Shown: positions 9,201 to 17,227 of the stretch, in pieces | Layout of the letters: every line of letters begins with the position of its first letter | How positions within the stretch are numbered: the stretch's first letter is position 1 | NCBI RefSeq assembly: GCF_050279675.1 | Contig: NZ_JBNNUK010000003.1 | Location: 186,001 to 250,000 of the forward strand | Length of the DNA: 64,000 nucleotides | From: Viridibacillus sp050279675 | GTDB lineage: Bacteria; Bacillota; Bacilli; Bacillales_A; Planococcaceae | Direction: 5' to 3' | The notes under the pieces: model-generated | Told to the model about the DNA's origin: nothing | The model's input: the letters and a program-made list of their open reading frames with translations, nothing else | The model's database searches: none | Program-made: the position numbers and the translations under genes

Positions 9201-9340
9201 CCGTACAATTTAGAATTGACGATTGCTGCTGCCTTCGCATGTTCTTGCTGTAAGAAAGAAATGAGCTCATCAATGCGAATCGTACTTTTTAACATATCCG
9301 CAGCCGTCACAATTTGTGGATATACATTTTGCAACTTCAT
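6242..9340 (-). CDS. dnaE: DNA polymerase III alpha subunit, DnaE type
   Basis: This is the second replicative polymerase of Firmicutes, thought to extend primers on the lagging strand before PolC takes over. The polymerase core shows GPGRGSSASS and the catalytic PDIDVDF motif (Asp377, Asp379 and Asp381 from this start). A helix-hairpin-helix region and a C-terminal OB fold with KKGEQMAFIDLED follow. The protein has 1032 residues, somewhat shorter than B. subtilis DnaE. The N-terminal PHP domain has lost its usual HxH and TDH metal motifs. The ATG at 9340 has AAAGGA just upstream; a GTG ten codons earlier would overlap nrnA. Confidence 0.95.
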   Translation of the reverse strand: MKLQNVYPQIVTAADMLKSTIRIDELISFLQQEHAKAAAIVNSKLYGLLPFWRALKKAEIHPVIGLTVRVQFGEQRVRSVVLYAATQQGYQHLLKVTSAMSIREGEVLPLRWLEGYQEGCILMIPITSPDWTADGSFEDVQALQAIFGKGRLYVGIDRPGGLKSDIEQNIISYCYEQELPICATHLCTFMREEHAFSFEVAKAIEKGMKMNSSDQLTARERQQFVPNNRQWQEWFADYPEWLMSAEEMLLSCQVNLAFDKFLMPKFPTPNSETAFSLLEANSLRGLQERIPNANADYIERLHYELEIIQEMGYADYFLIVSDYIQYAKSKQILTGPGRGSSASSLVAYTLRITDVDPLQYGLLFERFLNPERITMPDIDVDFADHRRQEVIQYVADKYGKTYTSQIITFGTLSAKAVARDVARVFGFTSEEMATISSLIPNKIGINLREALADSASLRDWIAASDIRQKWIEVALNLEGLPRNASTHAAGVVLSPEPLVNIVPIEPGNEGLYITQWPMQEVESIGLLKMDFLGLRNLTILERIRSMIYYDTRKFLDFEKIPLHDPSTFKLLQQGDTTGVFQLESDGMRQALRDIRPTVFQDIVAVNALYRPGPMDFIPVYSKRKHGGEAVIMPHPVLEPILRETYGVIVYQEQIMQIASVMAGFTMGEADILRRAVSKKKKEILDAEQQHFVKNSLAKGFTEQVAVEVYDLIVRFANYGFPKSHAVAYSVISYHMAYLKANFPAYFYAALLTSTIGNQDRLLRLLQEVKQKGITVLPPSIHHSGRTFRVEKGAIRFALSAIKGVPQSFLTKLLSLRKNDHSNWADLFDFALDMTGVHFTRKALEPLIKAGALDDFGRDRGQLLASIEAVVKHANLYRPNDEESLLSDGDFLFGKPKYADAGLMPEKLLLQYEKEVLGFYMSEHPILKLKKELQLDSMAAADILQIQGRKYAKMLGIVSGIKQIRTKKGEQMAFIDLEDESGMLSITIFPREYIHIQEWLQEEQIVLVEGFVELRNGKAQMIVKKLITELTEK

Positions 9341-9356
9341 CTCTTCCTTTCGATAG

Positions 9357-10298
9357 TTAGTATTTTGCACAAAGCTCTTTTAATTTCGAGATAACCTCTT
9401 CTGATTCTTCCCATTTATAAATAGTTGCGCCAGATGCCATTGGGTGGCCTCCACCATTATATTGTTTTGCAAGAGTATTAATAATTGGTCCTTTTGAACG
9501 TAAGCGAACACGAATTTGATCGGCCTCTTCAACAAAAATCACCCATGCCTTAATCCCTTTAACATTACCTAATGACCCTACTAAAAGCGAAGTATCTGAA
9601 GCAGTCACGCCAAATTGCTCTAAAACTTCAATTGTTAATTTAATATAAGCTGCTCCATTATCATCCATCACAAAATTTTGGAATATATAACCTTGCATAT
9701 GCAGCAATTCTCGGCTCAATTCATACATACCATCAAATAATTCTGTACGATCAAAATTATATTTGATTAGTTCTCCAACAGTATTAAATGTCGCTTCTGT
9801 TGTACTCGGATAGATAAAGCGTCCAGTATCACCAACGATTCCCGCAAATAAGAAACGAGCCGCTTTACTGTCCATTTTCCAATCTGCTACTTTTCTACCC
9901 TCGGTGAATAGATCATAGATCATCTCACTACAAGAGCTTGCATTTGTGTTGACCCAAAGCATATCACCATATGCATCATCATTTGGATGATGGTCTATTT
10001 TAATTAAAAACTTCCCTTGTTTGTAGCGTTGATCGTCGACACGCTCTGTATTAGCTGTGTCAGTAACAATGACAAGAGCATTTTCAAACTCATTATCAGC
10101 AACTACTTGAGGTTCTCCCAGAAATGAAAGTGATTCTTCATGCTCACCTGTTGTATATACTGTTTTTTCCGGATATGTCGCTTGTAAAATAGCTTGTAGA
10201 CCCATTTGCGACCCGTAAGCATCTGGATCTGGTCTAACATGACGATGAATAATAATTGTGTCATATTGCTTAATTGTGTCAATAATTTGTCGTTTCAT
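9357..10298 (-). CDS. nrnA: DHH/DHHA1 bifunctional oligoribonuclease and PAP phosphatase
   Basis: Degrades short RNA oligonucleotides to mononucleotides and dephosphorylates pAp. The DHH phosphoesterase motifs are present: HRHVRPDPDA near residue 18, VTDTAN, the IDHH signature, and the DHHA1 motif GGGHPMASGA near the C-terminus. At 313 residues it equals B. subtilis NrnA (YtqI). The start follows AAAGGAGA. It is followed by dnaE after 16 bp, an arrangement shared with B. subtilis. Confidence 0.95.
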   Translation of the reverse strand: MKRQIIDTIKQYDTIIIHRHVRPDPDAYGSQMGLQAILQATYPEKTVYTTGEHEESLSFLGEPQVVADNEFENALVIVTDTANTERVDDQRYKQGKFLIKIDHHPNDDAYGDMLWVNTNASSCSEMIYDLFTEGRKVADWKMDSKAARFLFAGIVGDTGRFIYPSTTEATFNTVGELIKYNFDRTELFDGMYELSRELLHMQGYIFQNFVMDDNGAAYIKLTIEVLEQFGVTASDTSLLVGSLGNVKGIKAWVIFVEEADQIRVRLRSKGPIINTLAKQYNGGGHPMASGATIYKWEESEEVISKLKELCAKY

Positions 10299-10501
10299 TA
10301 TGATTCTCCTTTAAACGATTGTGAGCCCCTAAATGCCGACTATACAAAGGCTAGCATACTAGATTTTATCAGAAGATATCTACTGAAAGATTTAATCTCT
10401 TTTAGTATCTATATATAACAAGTTTCCTTTGTTTTTCTACTCGCTTTTTCCTGTATTTATCGTTAAACTAGAATCAGCTTTGCTTTTATAGGAGGAACAC
10501 C

Positions 10502-10819
10502 ATGTCTAATATTTTGAATGTTGTTCTAGCAATTTTAATTGCTATTACAGTTGTTTTTTATTTTTACCTTAAAACAAAACAATTCCGTTCTGATTTACCT
10601 ATTCGCAAAAAATGGTATTCGAGTCGTGCGGGTGTAGCTTTAGGTGGCTTATTAGTTATTTTTGGTATCAACCAAACTATTTTGTACCACACTACTTTAA
10701 CGTATATTGTATGTGCAGTTTTAGTTCTTTTCGGCCTATTTACTGCGTTTAATTATAATAAACGAGTTCGCCACTATGGACAATTTGTTGAAGAAGAATA
10801 TCGTTTGAATAAAAAGTGA
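10502..10819 (+). CDS. ytpI: YtpI family membrane protein
   Basis: A 105-residue protein with three predicted membrane segments (about residues 5-22, 45-62 and 66-83), a basic loop after the first and a charged C-terminus. It resembles B. subtilis YtpI in size, profile and position, divergent from nrnA. No function is established. The start follows AGGAGG with a six-base gap. The stop codon is part of the terminator stem. Confidence 0.8.
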   Translation: MSNILNVVLAILIAITVVFYFYLKTKQFRSDLPIRKKWYSSRAGVALGGLLVIFGINQTILYHTTLTYIVCAVLVLFGLFTAFNYNKRVRHYGQFVEEEYRLNKK

Positions 10820-10845
10820 TGCACAGTACTGTGCATCACTTTTTT
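10811..10845. terminator. Bidirectional terminator between ytpI and ytoI
   Basis: AAAAAGTGATGCACAG (10811-10826) pairs perfectly with CTGTGCATCACTTTTT (10829-10844). A and T runs on both sides let it serve the convergent genes, and it includes the ytpI stop codon. Confidence 0.9.
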
Positions 10846-10861
10846 GTCGAATTCAATACGT

Positions 10862-12172
10862 TTAGCGCTCTAATAATTGGAAGGTCATCATCGCTTTACC
10901 AACTAAGATAGCTTCACTATAAACTTCGAAATCCATTTTTACAAATTTACGACTCATATCCAAAATGCGTGGTTTGACGACTAACGATGTCTCCATTTGA
11001 ACCGGTTTCATATGATAAATTGTCATATTCTCTACGACACTTTCACCGCGCTTGAATTTTTTAAGTGCACTAGAGCCTGCTTCTACTAGTAACGTAGTAA
11101 ATGCACCGTATGAAATGGCACCAAATTGGTTTGTCATTTGAGGTGTTACGGTAAACTCTACTGTAGTTTCCTCAGCGTCTCTCGCCATCTTGATTTCGTT
11201 TTTTACTAGGTCATCTATTGTTTCACCATGTTGGGGCTGCCTTTGCGCCATTTGTAACGCCTTTAAGACATCCTGACGGCTAATCACGCCTTGTAATAAT
11301 CCTTGATCATTGACTACTGGTAGTAAATCAATGCCTTCCCAGATCATTCGGTGCCCTGCCGTTGCAACACTAGTTTTCATCGACACTGTAATAGGATTAC
11401 GTGTCATTAATCGATCAATAGGGTCATCATCTTGTTTACCAATCACATCACGTGAGGTCACGATACCAACAATTTTATGATGCTTATCCACTACCGGGAA
11501 TCCTCCGTGAGTCGTTGAAGCATTTAATAAATGATACTCACGAACCGTATCTGTCGACTTTAAGAAAGCAGTATCTTTCATTGAAACGACAATATCTTCA
11601 ATTAATAAAATCTCTTTCTTAATCAATTGGTCATAAATAGCACGGTTAATCATAGTTGCTACAGTAAAAGTATCGTAACTAGTTGAAATAATTGGTAATT
11701 CTAACTCGTCAGCAAGTTTTTTCGTATCTTCCGCAGTATCAAATCCGCCCGTTATTAAAACAGCCGCACCTTCTTTTAGGGCGTTTTCATGTGTACGACC
11801 TCGGTTCCCAACAATTAAAAGACTACCTGCATCGGTATAACGCATCATGTCCTCAAGCTTCATCGCACCGATGACAAATTTCGTAAGTGTTTTATGCAAA
11901 CCATCTTTACCGCCTAGAACTTGTCCATCCACTATATTAACGATCTCTGCAAAAGTAAGTCTTTCAATATTCTCTTTTTTCTTCTTCTCAATTCGAATCG
12001 TTCCAACACGCTCAATCGTGCTTACCAGTCTTCTCGTTTCTGCTTCTTTAATTGCACGATAAGCAGTCCCTTCACTCACGGAAATATCCTTTGCGATTTG
12101 TCGCACAGAAATTTTATCCCCTACAGGAAGTGATTCTATATATTGAAGAATCTTCTCATGTTTTGTAGCCAT
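10862..12172 (-). CDS. ytoI: Multidomain regulator: HTH, DRTGG, two CBS and hotdog domains
   Basis: The 436-residue protein starts with a winged-helix segment (about 1-60, with VRQIAKDISVSEGTAYRAI), then a DRTGG domain (about 75-190). Two CBS motifs follow (about 195-310, with GIVTSRDVIG and GVISRQDVL), and it ends in a hotdog-fold thioesterase-like domain. CBS pairs bind adenosine nucleotides, so a nucleotide-responsive transcription factor is plausible. The match to B. subtilis YtoI in size and position is good, but ligand and targets are unknown. AGGTGA precedes the ATG. Confidence 0.88.
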   Translation of the reverse strand: MATKHEKILQYIESLPVGDKISVRQIAKDISVSEGTAYRAIKEAETRRLVSTIERVGTIRIEKKKKENIERLTFAEIVNIVDGQVLGGKDGLHKTLTKFVIGAMKLEDMMRYTDAGSLLIVGNRGRTHENALKEGAAVLITGGFDTAEDTKKLADELELPIISTSYDTFTVATMINRAIYDQLIKKEILLIEDIVVSMKDTAFLKSTDTVREYHLLNASTTHGGFPVVDKHHKIVGIVTSRDVIGKQDDDPIDRLMTRNPITVSMKTSVATAGHRMIWEGIDLLPVVNDQGLLQGVISRQDVLKALQMAQRQPQHGETIDDLVKNEIKMARDAEETTVEFTVTPQMTNQFGAISYGAFTTLLVEAGSSALKKFKRGESVVENMTIYHMKPVQMETSLVVKPRILDMSRKFVKMDFEVYSEAILVGKAMMTFQLLER

Positions 12173-12276
12173 AAAATCACCTATTTTCCAACATCATTGT
12201 TGCTTAAGTGTACCACATTCTAGTCATATTCATTAGTTGAAAAACTAATAAAGACATATTCTTTCAGGTTTTTTAA

Positions 12277-12957
12277 TCAAATCTCCAGTTCTTCTCCAGG
12301 ATTCAATACTTTCACTTCAGTTCTCGACACCATTTCAGCAAAGTTATGTGGATCCTGTTCGATAAGCGGGAAAGTATTATAATGCACAGGAACGACAACT
12401 TTCGGTTTCAAAAAAGATACCGCATATGCCGCATCTTCAGGTCCCATTGTAAAATTATCTCCTATTGGCAAAAATGCTAGGTCAATTGGATGGCGCTCCC
12501 CTATTAATTTCATATCGCTAAATAACGCTGTATCTCCTGCATGATAAACTGTCTTACCCTCTGCAAAAAATAAAATTCCAGATGGCATACCTGTATAAAT
12601 AATTTCACGATTCTCTGTCGTATATGAAGAACCGTGGAATGCTTGTGTCAATTTAACTTTGCCAAAATCAAATACATGAGAGCCCCCTATATGTAGTGGA
12701 TGAGTTCTAACGCCTTGCCAGGACAAATAACTCGCTAGTTCATCAGGTGCAACTACTAAAGCATCAACTGCTTTTGCAATCTCCACCGTATCCCCGACAT
12801 GGTCATTATGCCCATGCGTCAGTATAATCACATCCGGCTTTTGGTCTTCCACTTTTAAATCTGTTAATTTATTTCCATTAATAAAAGGATCGATTAAAAT
12901 CGTATAACCATTCACCTGAATCTTCACAATTGAATGCCCGTGATATGAAACTTTCAT
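12277..12957 (-). CDS. ytkL: UPF0173 metallo-beta-lactamase-fold hydrolase
   Basis: The 226-residue metallo-beta-lactamase protein has the metal site HGHNDH (His48, His50, Asp52, His53) and further conserved AGDTALF and VPVHYNTFP motifs. The family is conserved in Bacillales but its substrate is not known. AGGAGG lies eight bases before the ATG. It is divergent from the downstream peptidase gene and appears monocistronic. Confidence 0.9.
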   Translation of the reverse strand: MKVSYHGHSIVKIQVNGYTILIDPFINGNKLTDLKVEDQKPDVIILTHGHNDHVGDTVEIAKAVDALVVAPDELASYLSWQGVRTHPLHIGGSHVFDFGKVKLTQAFHGSSYTTENREIIYTGMPSGILFFAEGKTVYHAGDTALFSDMKLIGERHPIDLAFLPIGDNFTMGPEDAAYAVSFLKPKVVVPVHYNTFPLIEQDPHNFAEMVSRTEVKVLNPGEELEI

Positions 12958-13101
12958 AATTAAATCCTCCTAATATTTAGACTTACTAAAAAATATTCGT
13001 TATCAATACGTTTTCTCCTTCTTTTTTGGTATTCTAATAATATAGTACCTTAGGCGCTCATTTAGCCACGGTCTATTAAATCAATCCAAGGGGGATTAAT
13101 A

Positions 13102-14190
13102 ATGAGTAAAATACAAACTATTTCAAACTATTTAAAAGAACAAAGTGTTGATGCTGCATTTGTAACAACACCTGATAATGTGTTTTATGTATCTGGATTT
13201 AAAAGTAATCCACATGAAAGACTACTGGGAGTAATGATTTTCCAAGATGCTGAACCATTTTTAATTTGCCCTAAAATGGAAGTACCTGATGCTAAAGCTG
13301 CAGGCTGGTCACATGAAGTAGTTGGTCACGAAGACACTGACAATGCATGGACACTATTACATCAAGCAGCAGAAGCACGTGGACTTTCATTACAAAATAT
13401 AGCAATCGAAAAATCACATTTAACTGTTGAGCGTTTAGAAGCTCTTAATGACTTCTTCCCTGCTACAAAATTTGTTGGCTTTGATGACCAATTAAATAAC
13501 ATGCGTTTAGTGAAATCAGAAGAAGAACTTGAAAACTTGCGACAAGCAGCTGCTCTAGCGGATTATGCTATAGAAGTAGGTTGCAGTGAAATTGCTGAAG
13601 GTAAAACTGAACTTGAAATATTATCAGCCATTGAACTAGCTATGAAGAAAAAAGGCGTGTATATGTCTTTCGACACAATGGTCCTAAGTGGTAAGAATTC
13701 TGCTTCTCCACACGGCAATCCGGGTGAACGTAAAATTGAAAAAGGTGATTTCATCTTATTTGACCTTGGTGTTGTCTATAATGGCTATTGCTCAGATATT
13801 ACACGTACTGTGTCATTTGGTGAGCCAACGTCCGCTCAAAAAGAGATTTATGATGCTGTTCGCAACGCCAACGAATCCGCTATTGCAGCTGTTAAACCTG
13901 GCGTTCGAGCGATGGATTTAGATAAAATTTCTCGTGATGTTATTACTGAAGCTGGCTACGGAGAATATTTCACACATCGTCTAGGTCACGGTTTAGGCAT
14001 TTCTGTACATGAATTTCCTTCTGTTCACGGGGCCAATGAAATGCCTCTTCAAGAAGGAATGGTATTTACAATCGAACCTGGTATTTACAAAGGGGATGTT
14101 ACTGGCGTTCGTATCGAAGACGATGTATATGTAACAAAAGATGGCGTGGAAGTTCTAACAAAATATCCAAAAGAATTAATCATCCTATAA
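13102..14190 (+). CDS. M24 family Xaa-Pro dipeptidase
   Basis: A cytosolic metallopeptidase that cleaves X-Pro peptides. The creatinase-like N-terminal domain covers about residues 1-130 and the pita-bread domain the rest. All five metal ligands are visible: Asp221, Asp232, His296 (in HRLGHGLG), Glu325 (in TIEPGIY) and Glu339. At 362 residues it fits the YkvY/PepQ group. GGGGGAT precedes the ATG. It is transcribed alone and ends at a strong hairpin. Confidence 0.93.
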   Translation: MSKIQTISNYLKEQSVDAAFVTTPDNVFYVSGFKSNPHERLLGVMIFQDAEPFLICPKMEVPDAKAAGWSHEVVGHEDTDNAWTLLHQAAEARGLSLQNIAIEKSHLTVERLEALNDFFPATKFVGFDDQLNNMRLVKSEEELENLRQAAALADYAIEVGCSEIAEGKTELEILSAIELAMKKKGVYMSFDTMVLSGKNSASPHGNPGERKIEKGDFILFDLGVVYNGYCSDITRTVSFGEPTSAQKEIYDAVRNANESAIAAVKPGVRAMDLDKISRDVITEAGYGEYFTHRLGHGLGISVHEFPSVHGANEMPLQEGMVFTIEPGIYKGDVTGVRIEDDVYVTKDGVEVLTKYPKELIIL

Positions 14191-14196
14191 TAACAG

Positions 14197-14230
14197 AAAG
14201 GACTACTCTACTATTGAGTAGTCCTTTTTT
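14197..14230 (+). terminator. Terminator of the Xaa-Pro peptidase gene
   Basis: AAAGGACTACTC (14197-14208) pairs with GAGTAGTCCTTT (14216-14227) and is followed by further T. Confidence 0.9.
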
Positions 14231-14234
14231 ATAT

Positions 14235-14264
14235 AAAAAAGCCACTTAGTAAAATTACTAAGTG
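14235..14264 (-). terminator. Terminator of ald
   Basis: CACTTAGTAA (14243-14252) pairs with TTACTAAGTG (14255-14264); on the minus strand GGCTTTTTT follows. Confidence 0.88.
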
Positions 14265-14277
14265 ACTTTCACTATTA

Positions 14278-15393
14278 TTATCTTAATAATGTATTTGCAT
14301 CTACATAAGGATGGTTTAATGCTTCTGCAACAGCTGCAAAAGTAACATGACCATCTAGCGTATTTAATCCTTTTTTCAATGCTTCATTGTCTAAGCAAGC
14401 TTGTCGATAGCCTTTGTTAGCAATTTGCAAAGCATAAGGAACAGTATTGTTAGTAAGTGCCATTGTTGAAGTACGTGGCACAGCTCCTGGCATATTTGCT
14501 ACTGCATAATGTACTACTCCGTGTTTCACATAAGTAGGATTATCATGGGTAGTAATACGATCAGAAGATTCGAAAATACCACCTTGGTCAATTGCAATAT
14601 CAACTACTACAGAACCAGGAGACATTGATTTGATCATTTCTTCAGTTACAAGCTTTGGCGCTTTTGCACCTGGAATAAGTACTGCTCCAATTACTAAATC
14701 TGAATCTTTTACAGACTCAGCAATATTGAATGGGTTTGAAATAAGAGTTTGAACATCTCGGCCAAATTGGTCATCTAATACGCGTAAACGTTCTGGGCTT
14801 AGGTCGATAATTGTTACATCAGCACCCATACCGATAGCAATTTGAGCTGCGTTTGCACCAGCCATACCTCCACCAATAATAGTAACTTTACCACGTGTTA
14901 CTCCTGGTACACCACCTAGGAGAATACCTTTACCGCCCTCCATTTTCTCAAGATACTGAGCACCGATTTGAGTTGCCATACGTCCTGCAACTTCACTCAT
15001 CGGTGTTAATAAAGGCAATGATCTATTTGGAAGTTGCACTGTTTCGTAAGCAATCCCTACAACTTTTTTATCAAGCAATGCTTGCGTTAATTCTGGTTCT
15101 GGTGCTAAGTGTAAATAAGTAAACAGAATAAGTCCTTCATGGAAATAACCATATTCAGATGCAACTGGTTCCTTTACCTTCATCACCATTTCTTGAGACC
15201 AAGCTTCTTCTGCTGTGCCTACAATATGTGCCCCAGCAGCTACATAATCTTCATCTCCAAAACCAGACCCTAGACCGGCTCCCTTTTCGATGAATACTTC
15301 ATGTCCGAAAACTGTTAAGTTGACCACTCCAGCAGGTGTCATAGCAACACGGTTTTCATTGTTTTTAATCTCTTTTGGAATACCAATCTTCAT
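14278..15393 (-). CDS. ald: Alanine dehydrogenase
   Basis: Interconverts L-alanine and pyruvate with NAD, allowing alanine use as carbon and nitrogen source and supporting sporulation in Bacillus. Catalytic Lys74 (MKVKEP) and His95 (TYLHLAPEP) match the family, and the Rossmann motif IGGGMAGANAA lies near residue 172. The length is 371 residues. AGGAGG stands before the ATG, and the gene has its own terminator and a long upstream region. Confidence 0.97.
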   Translation of the reverse strand: MKIGIPKEIKNNENRVAMTPAGVVNLTVFGHEVFIEKGAGLGSGFGDEDYVAAGAHIVGTAEEAWSQEMVMKVKEPVASEYGYFHEGLILFTYLHLAPEPELTQALLDKKVVGIAYETVQLPNRSLPLLTPMSEVAGRMATQIGAQYLEKMEGGKGILLGGVPGVTRGKVTIIGGGMAGANAAQIAIGMGADVTIIDLSPERLRVLDDQFGRDVQTLISNPFNIAESVKDSDLVIGAVLIPGAKAPKLVTEEMIKSMSPGSVVVDIAIDQGGIFESSDRITTHDNPTYVKHGVVHYAVANMPGAVPRTSTMALTNNTVPYALQIANKGYRQACLDNEALKKGLNTLDGHVTFAAVAEALNHPYVDANTLLR

Positions 15394-15710
15394 AATCCAT
15401 CCTCCTAATTGTGAAAAGATATTGACTCTTGTTGTATTAATTAAATGAACAAGAAACTATACTTAAAAACATGTTCATTCTAACAGATTTTAACACTCAT
15501 TTGTGCATTAATTTAGAAAATTATATTTTTTTATAATTCTATCAATATAAGTCTTTTTTAAAAAACAATAGTAAACATAGATTTTCATTTCTTTTTCACC
15601 TATTTGTTCACACTTTTATTGGAAAGCCTTCACAATAACTTCAATATTATGGTGTTTATTTGTTTCTATTGGATGGTATAATAATATTACATATAAAGGA
15701 GGAATTACAT
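15394..15710. promoter_or_regulatory. Divergent ald/usp intergenic region
   Basis: This AT-rich 317-bp region holds two divergent promoters. An extended -10 TGGTATAAT (15674-15682) serves the stress protein gene. On the ald side an inverted repeat AATGAACA (15444-15451) / TGTTCATT (15472-15479) could be a regulator site. No ORF of credible length was seen. Confidence 0.5.
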
Positions 15711-16166
15711 ATGACATTATCTTATAACAATATCATCGTGGCTGTAGACGGTTCTGCTGAAGCAAAATGGGCATTCAAAAAGGCTGTCGGAATTGCTAAA
15801 CGTAACAATGCAACGTTAAATTTAGTAAACGTAATCGACACTCGTTCATTTGCTGCTGTTGAAGCATATGACCGTTCAATTGCTGAACGTGCTCAAACTT
15901 TTGCTCAAGAGTTGCTGGCTGGCTATAAAAAAGATGCTGAAACAGCTGGTGTAGAAAATGTTAAAGTTTTAATCGAATACGGTTCCCCAAAAACAATTAT
16001 TACAAAAGAAATTTCTAAAAAATACGAAGTAGATTTAATCATCTGTGGTGCAACCGGTTTAAACGCTGTTGAACGCTTCCTAATCGGTAGTGTTTCTGAA
16101 AACATCGTTCGCTCTGCTAAATGTGATGTACTTGTAGTACGTACACCAGAACCTGACGCTGAATAA
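15711..16166 (+). CDS. Universal stress protein (UspA family)
   Basis: A 151-residue single-domain protein with the ATP-binding pattern G-x2-G-x9-GS in GATGLNAVERFLIGS and the N-terminal strand IIVAVDGSAEA with its conserved Asp. Family members bind ATP and are induced by starvation or stress. AGGAGG is eight bases before this ATG, which decides it over an upstream in-frame start at 15660. It stands alone, divergent from ald. Confidence 0.92.
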   Translation: MTLSYNNIIVAVDGSAEAKWAFKKAVGIAKRNNATLNLVNVIDTRSFAAVEAYDRSIAERAQTFAQELLAGYKKDAETAGVENVKVLIEYGSPKTIITKEISKKYEVDLIICGATGLNAVERFLIGSVSENIVRSAKCDVLVVRTPEPDAE

Positions 16167-16174
16167 TTATTAAT

Positions 16175-16212
16175 AAAAAAGAGGCCCTATTCATAATTAG
16201 GGCCTCTTTTTT
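16175..16212. terminator. Bidirectional terminator between usp and ytxK
   Basis: AAAAAAGAGGCCCTA (16175-16189) and TAGGGCCTCTTTTTT (16198-16212) are perfect complements around an 8-nt loop, serving the convergent genes. Confidence 0.92.
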
Positions 16213-16217
16213 ACGTA

Positions 16218-17153
16218 TTATTTCTGCTCTTTTTTCCAAATTTGCACTTTTGTAAAGAACATTTCTAACGCTTGCTTATTTGTCATACTTGGTACTTTAG
16301 CAAGTAATACTTCCTTCACAGGTTTTCCATCAGCACTTTTCTTTTGTAAGATAAATAGACTCTTCGAATGTGCTTTATTTGAAAAAAGTGAACTCGGTAA
16401 TTGAATTACTGCTTGAATCCATGCTGTTTTTTGTAAATATTTATACAAACCTTGCGCTTGTTCTGATTCAAAAATATTCTCTGGTACTAAGAAGAATAAA
16501 TATCCGCCATCCTTCGAATATTTCAATGACTGCTCGATAAATAAGTGATGCGCAAATGTCATGCCTTCAGTAGCCTTTAATTCAAATTCTTTTGTTACTT
16601 CATCATTCGGATAATACCCTACTGGTAAATCACAGACTACTGCATCAACCGGATCAATCATTAAATTTTGCAATGCGTCTTGACGGAAAAGTGAAACTGG
16701 CTGCTCTGTTAAATCAGCAGCTGCGGCCGCTAATTGAATTAGTAACTCGTCAATCTCTACTCCAACCCCATCTGCTCGGTCTTGCAGTAAATTCATCACG
16801 GTTAATAGCAAATTCCCCGTACCAACTGCTGGATCAAGAAGTTTGATTTTAGCGCCATCCTTCTCTCTACTATCCATAAATTGTTCCACAAAATAACCAA
16901 CTAATAACCCTAATGCATCTGGAGTCATTTGGTGATTAGGTTGTGCGTTTTCACGCATCCCTTTTAAAATAGACAGTTGAATTGCCTTACGAATATCTTC
17001 TTTTGAGGCCACTTTACCAGCCGGTACATTATCGCCATCTAACCATGCATTCAACACTTCTAAAACACTATCTAAATAGGATAATTCTTGTTCTTTCTCT
17101 ATCTTCTGCGCATTGTCATTAATAAAAGAAAAGAGTTTTTCAATTGTTTCCAT
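16218..17153 (-). CDS. ytxK: YtxK-like class I SAM-dependent methyltransferase
   Basis: A 311-residue N6-adenine methyltransferase-like protein. A helical N-terminal part precedes the SAM motif DPAVGTGNLL, and the catalytic position reads DLPVGYYP in place of the classic NPPY/DPPY. It resembles the modification subunit of type I systems but has no specificity or restriction partner here, and the gene is conserved across Bacillales. The altered catalytic tetrad leaves the substrate uncertain. The start at 17153 follows AAGGAG; a frame nine codons longer lacks that site. Confidence 0.85.
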   Translation of the reverse strand: METIEKLFSFINDNAQKIEKEQELSYLDSVLEVLNAWLDGDNVPAGKVASKEDIRKAIQLSILKGMRENAQPNHQMTPDALGLLVGYFVEQFMDSREKDGAKIKLLDPAVGTGNLLLTVMNLLQDRADGVGVEIDELLIQLAAAAADLTEQPVSLFRQDALQNLMIDPVDAVVCDLPVGYYPNDEVTKEFELKATEGMTFAHHLFIEQSLKYSKDGGYLFFLVPENIFESEQAQGLYKYLQKTAWIQAVIQLPSSLFSNKAHSKSLFILQKKSADGKPVKEVLLAKVPSMTNKQALEMFFTKVQIWKKEQK

Positions 17154-17167
17154 ATATACTCCTTCAA

Positions 17168-17207
17168 ACGTGAAACCCACTCAAAAAAAGCAGAGTGGGT
17201 TTCATGT
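17168..17207. other. Hairpin between tpx and ytxK with A/T run in its loop
   Basis: GAAACCCACTC pairs with GAGTGGGTTTC and extends by a few wobble pairs; the loop contains seven A. On the minus strand no T run follows the stem, so this is a poor terminator and may instead be an RNA stabiliser or partial attenuator. Confidence 0.5.
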
Positions 17208-17227
17208 TGTTTTAATCATTAGAATTC

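Noticed and set aside
12231..12248. Small hairpin ATTAGTT/AACTAAT between ytoI and ytkL
   Set aside because: AT-only stem, no trailing T run in the required direction; too weak to call a terminator.
16218..17153. Type I restriction-modification system
   Set aside because: Only a lone methyltransferase-like gene with altered catalytic motif; no specificity or restriction subunit nearby, and the gene is part of the conserved Bacillales order.
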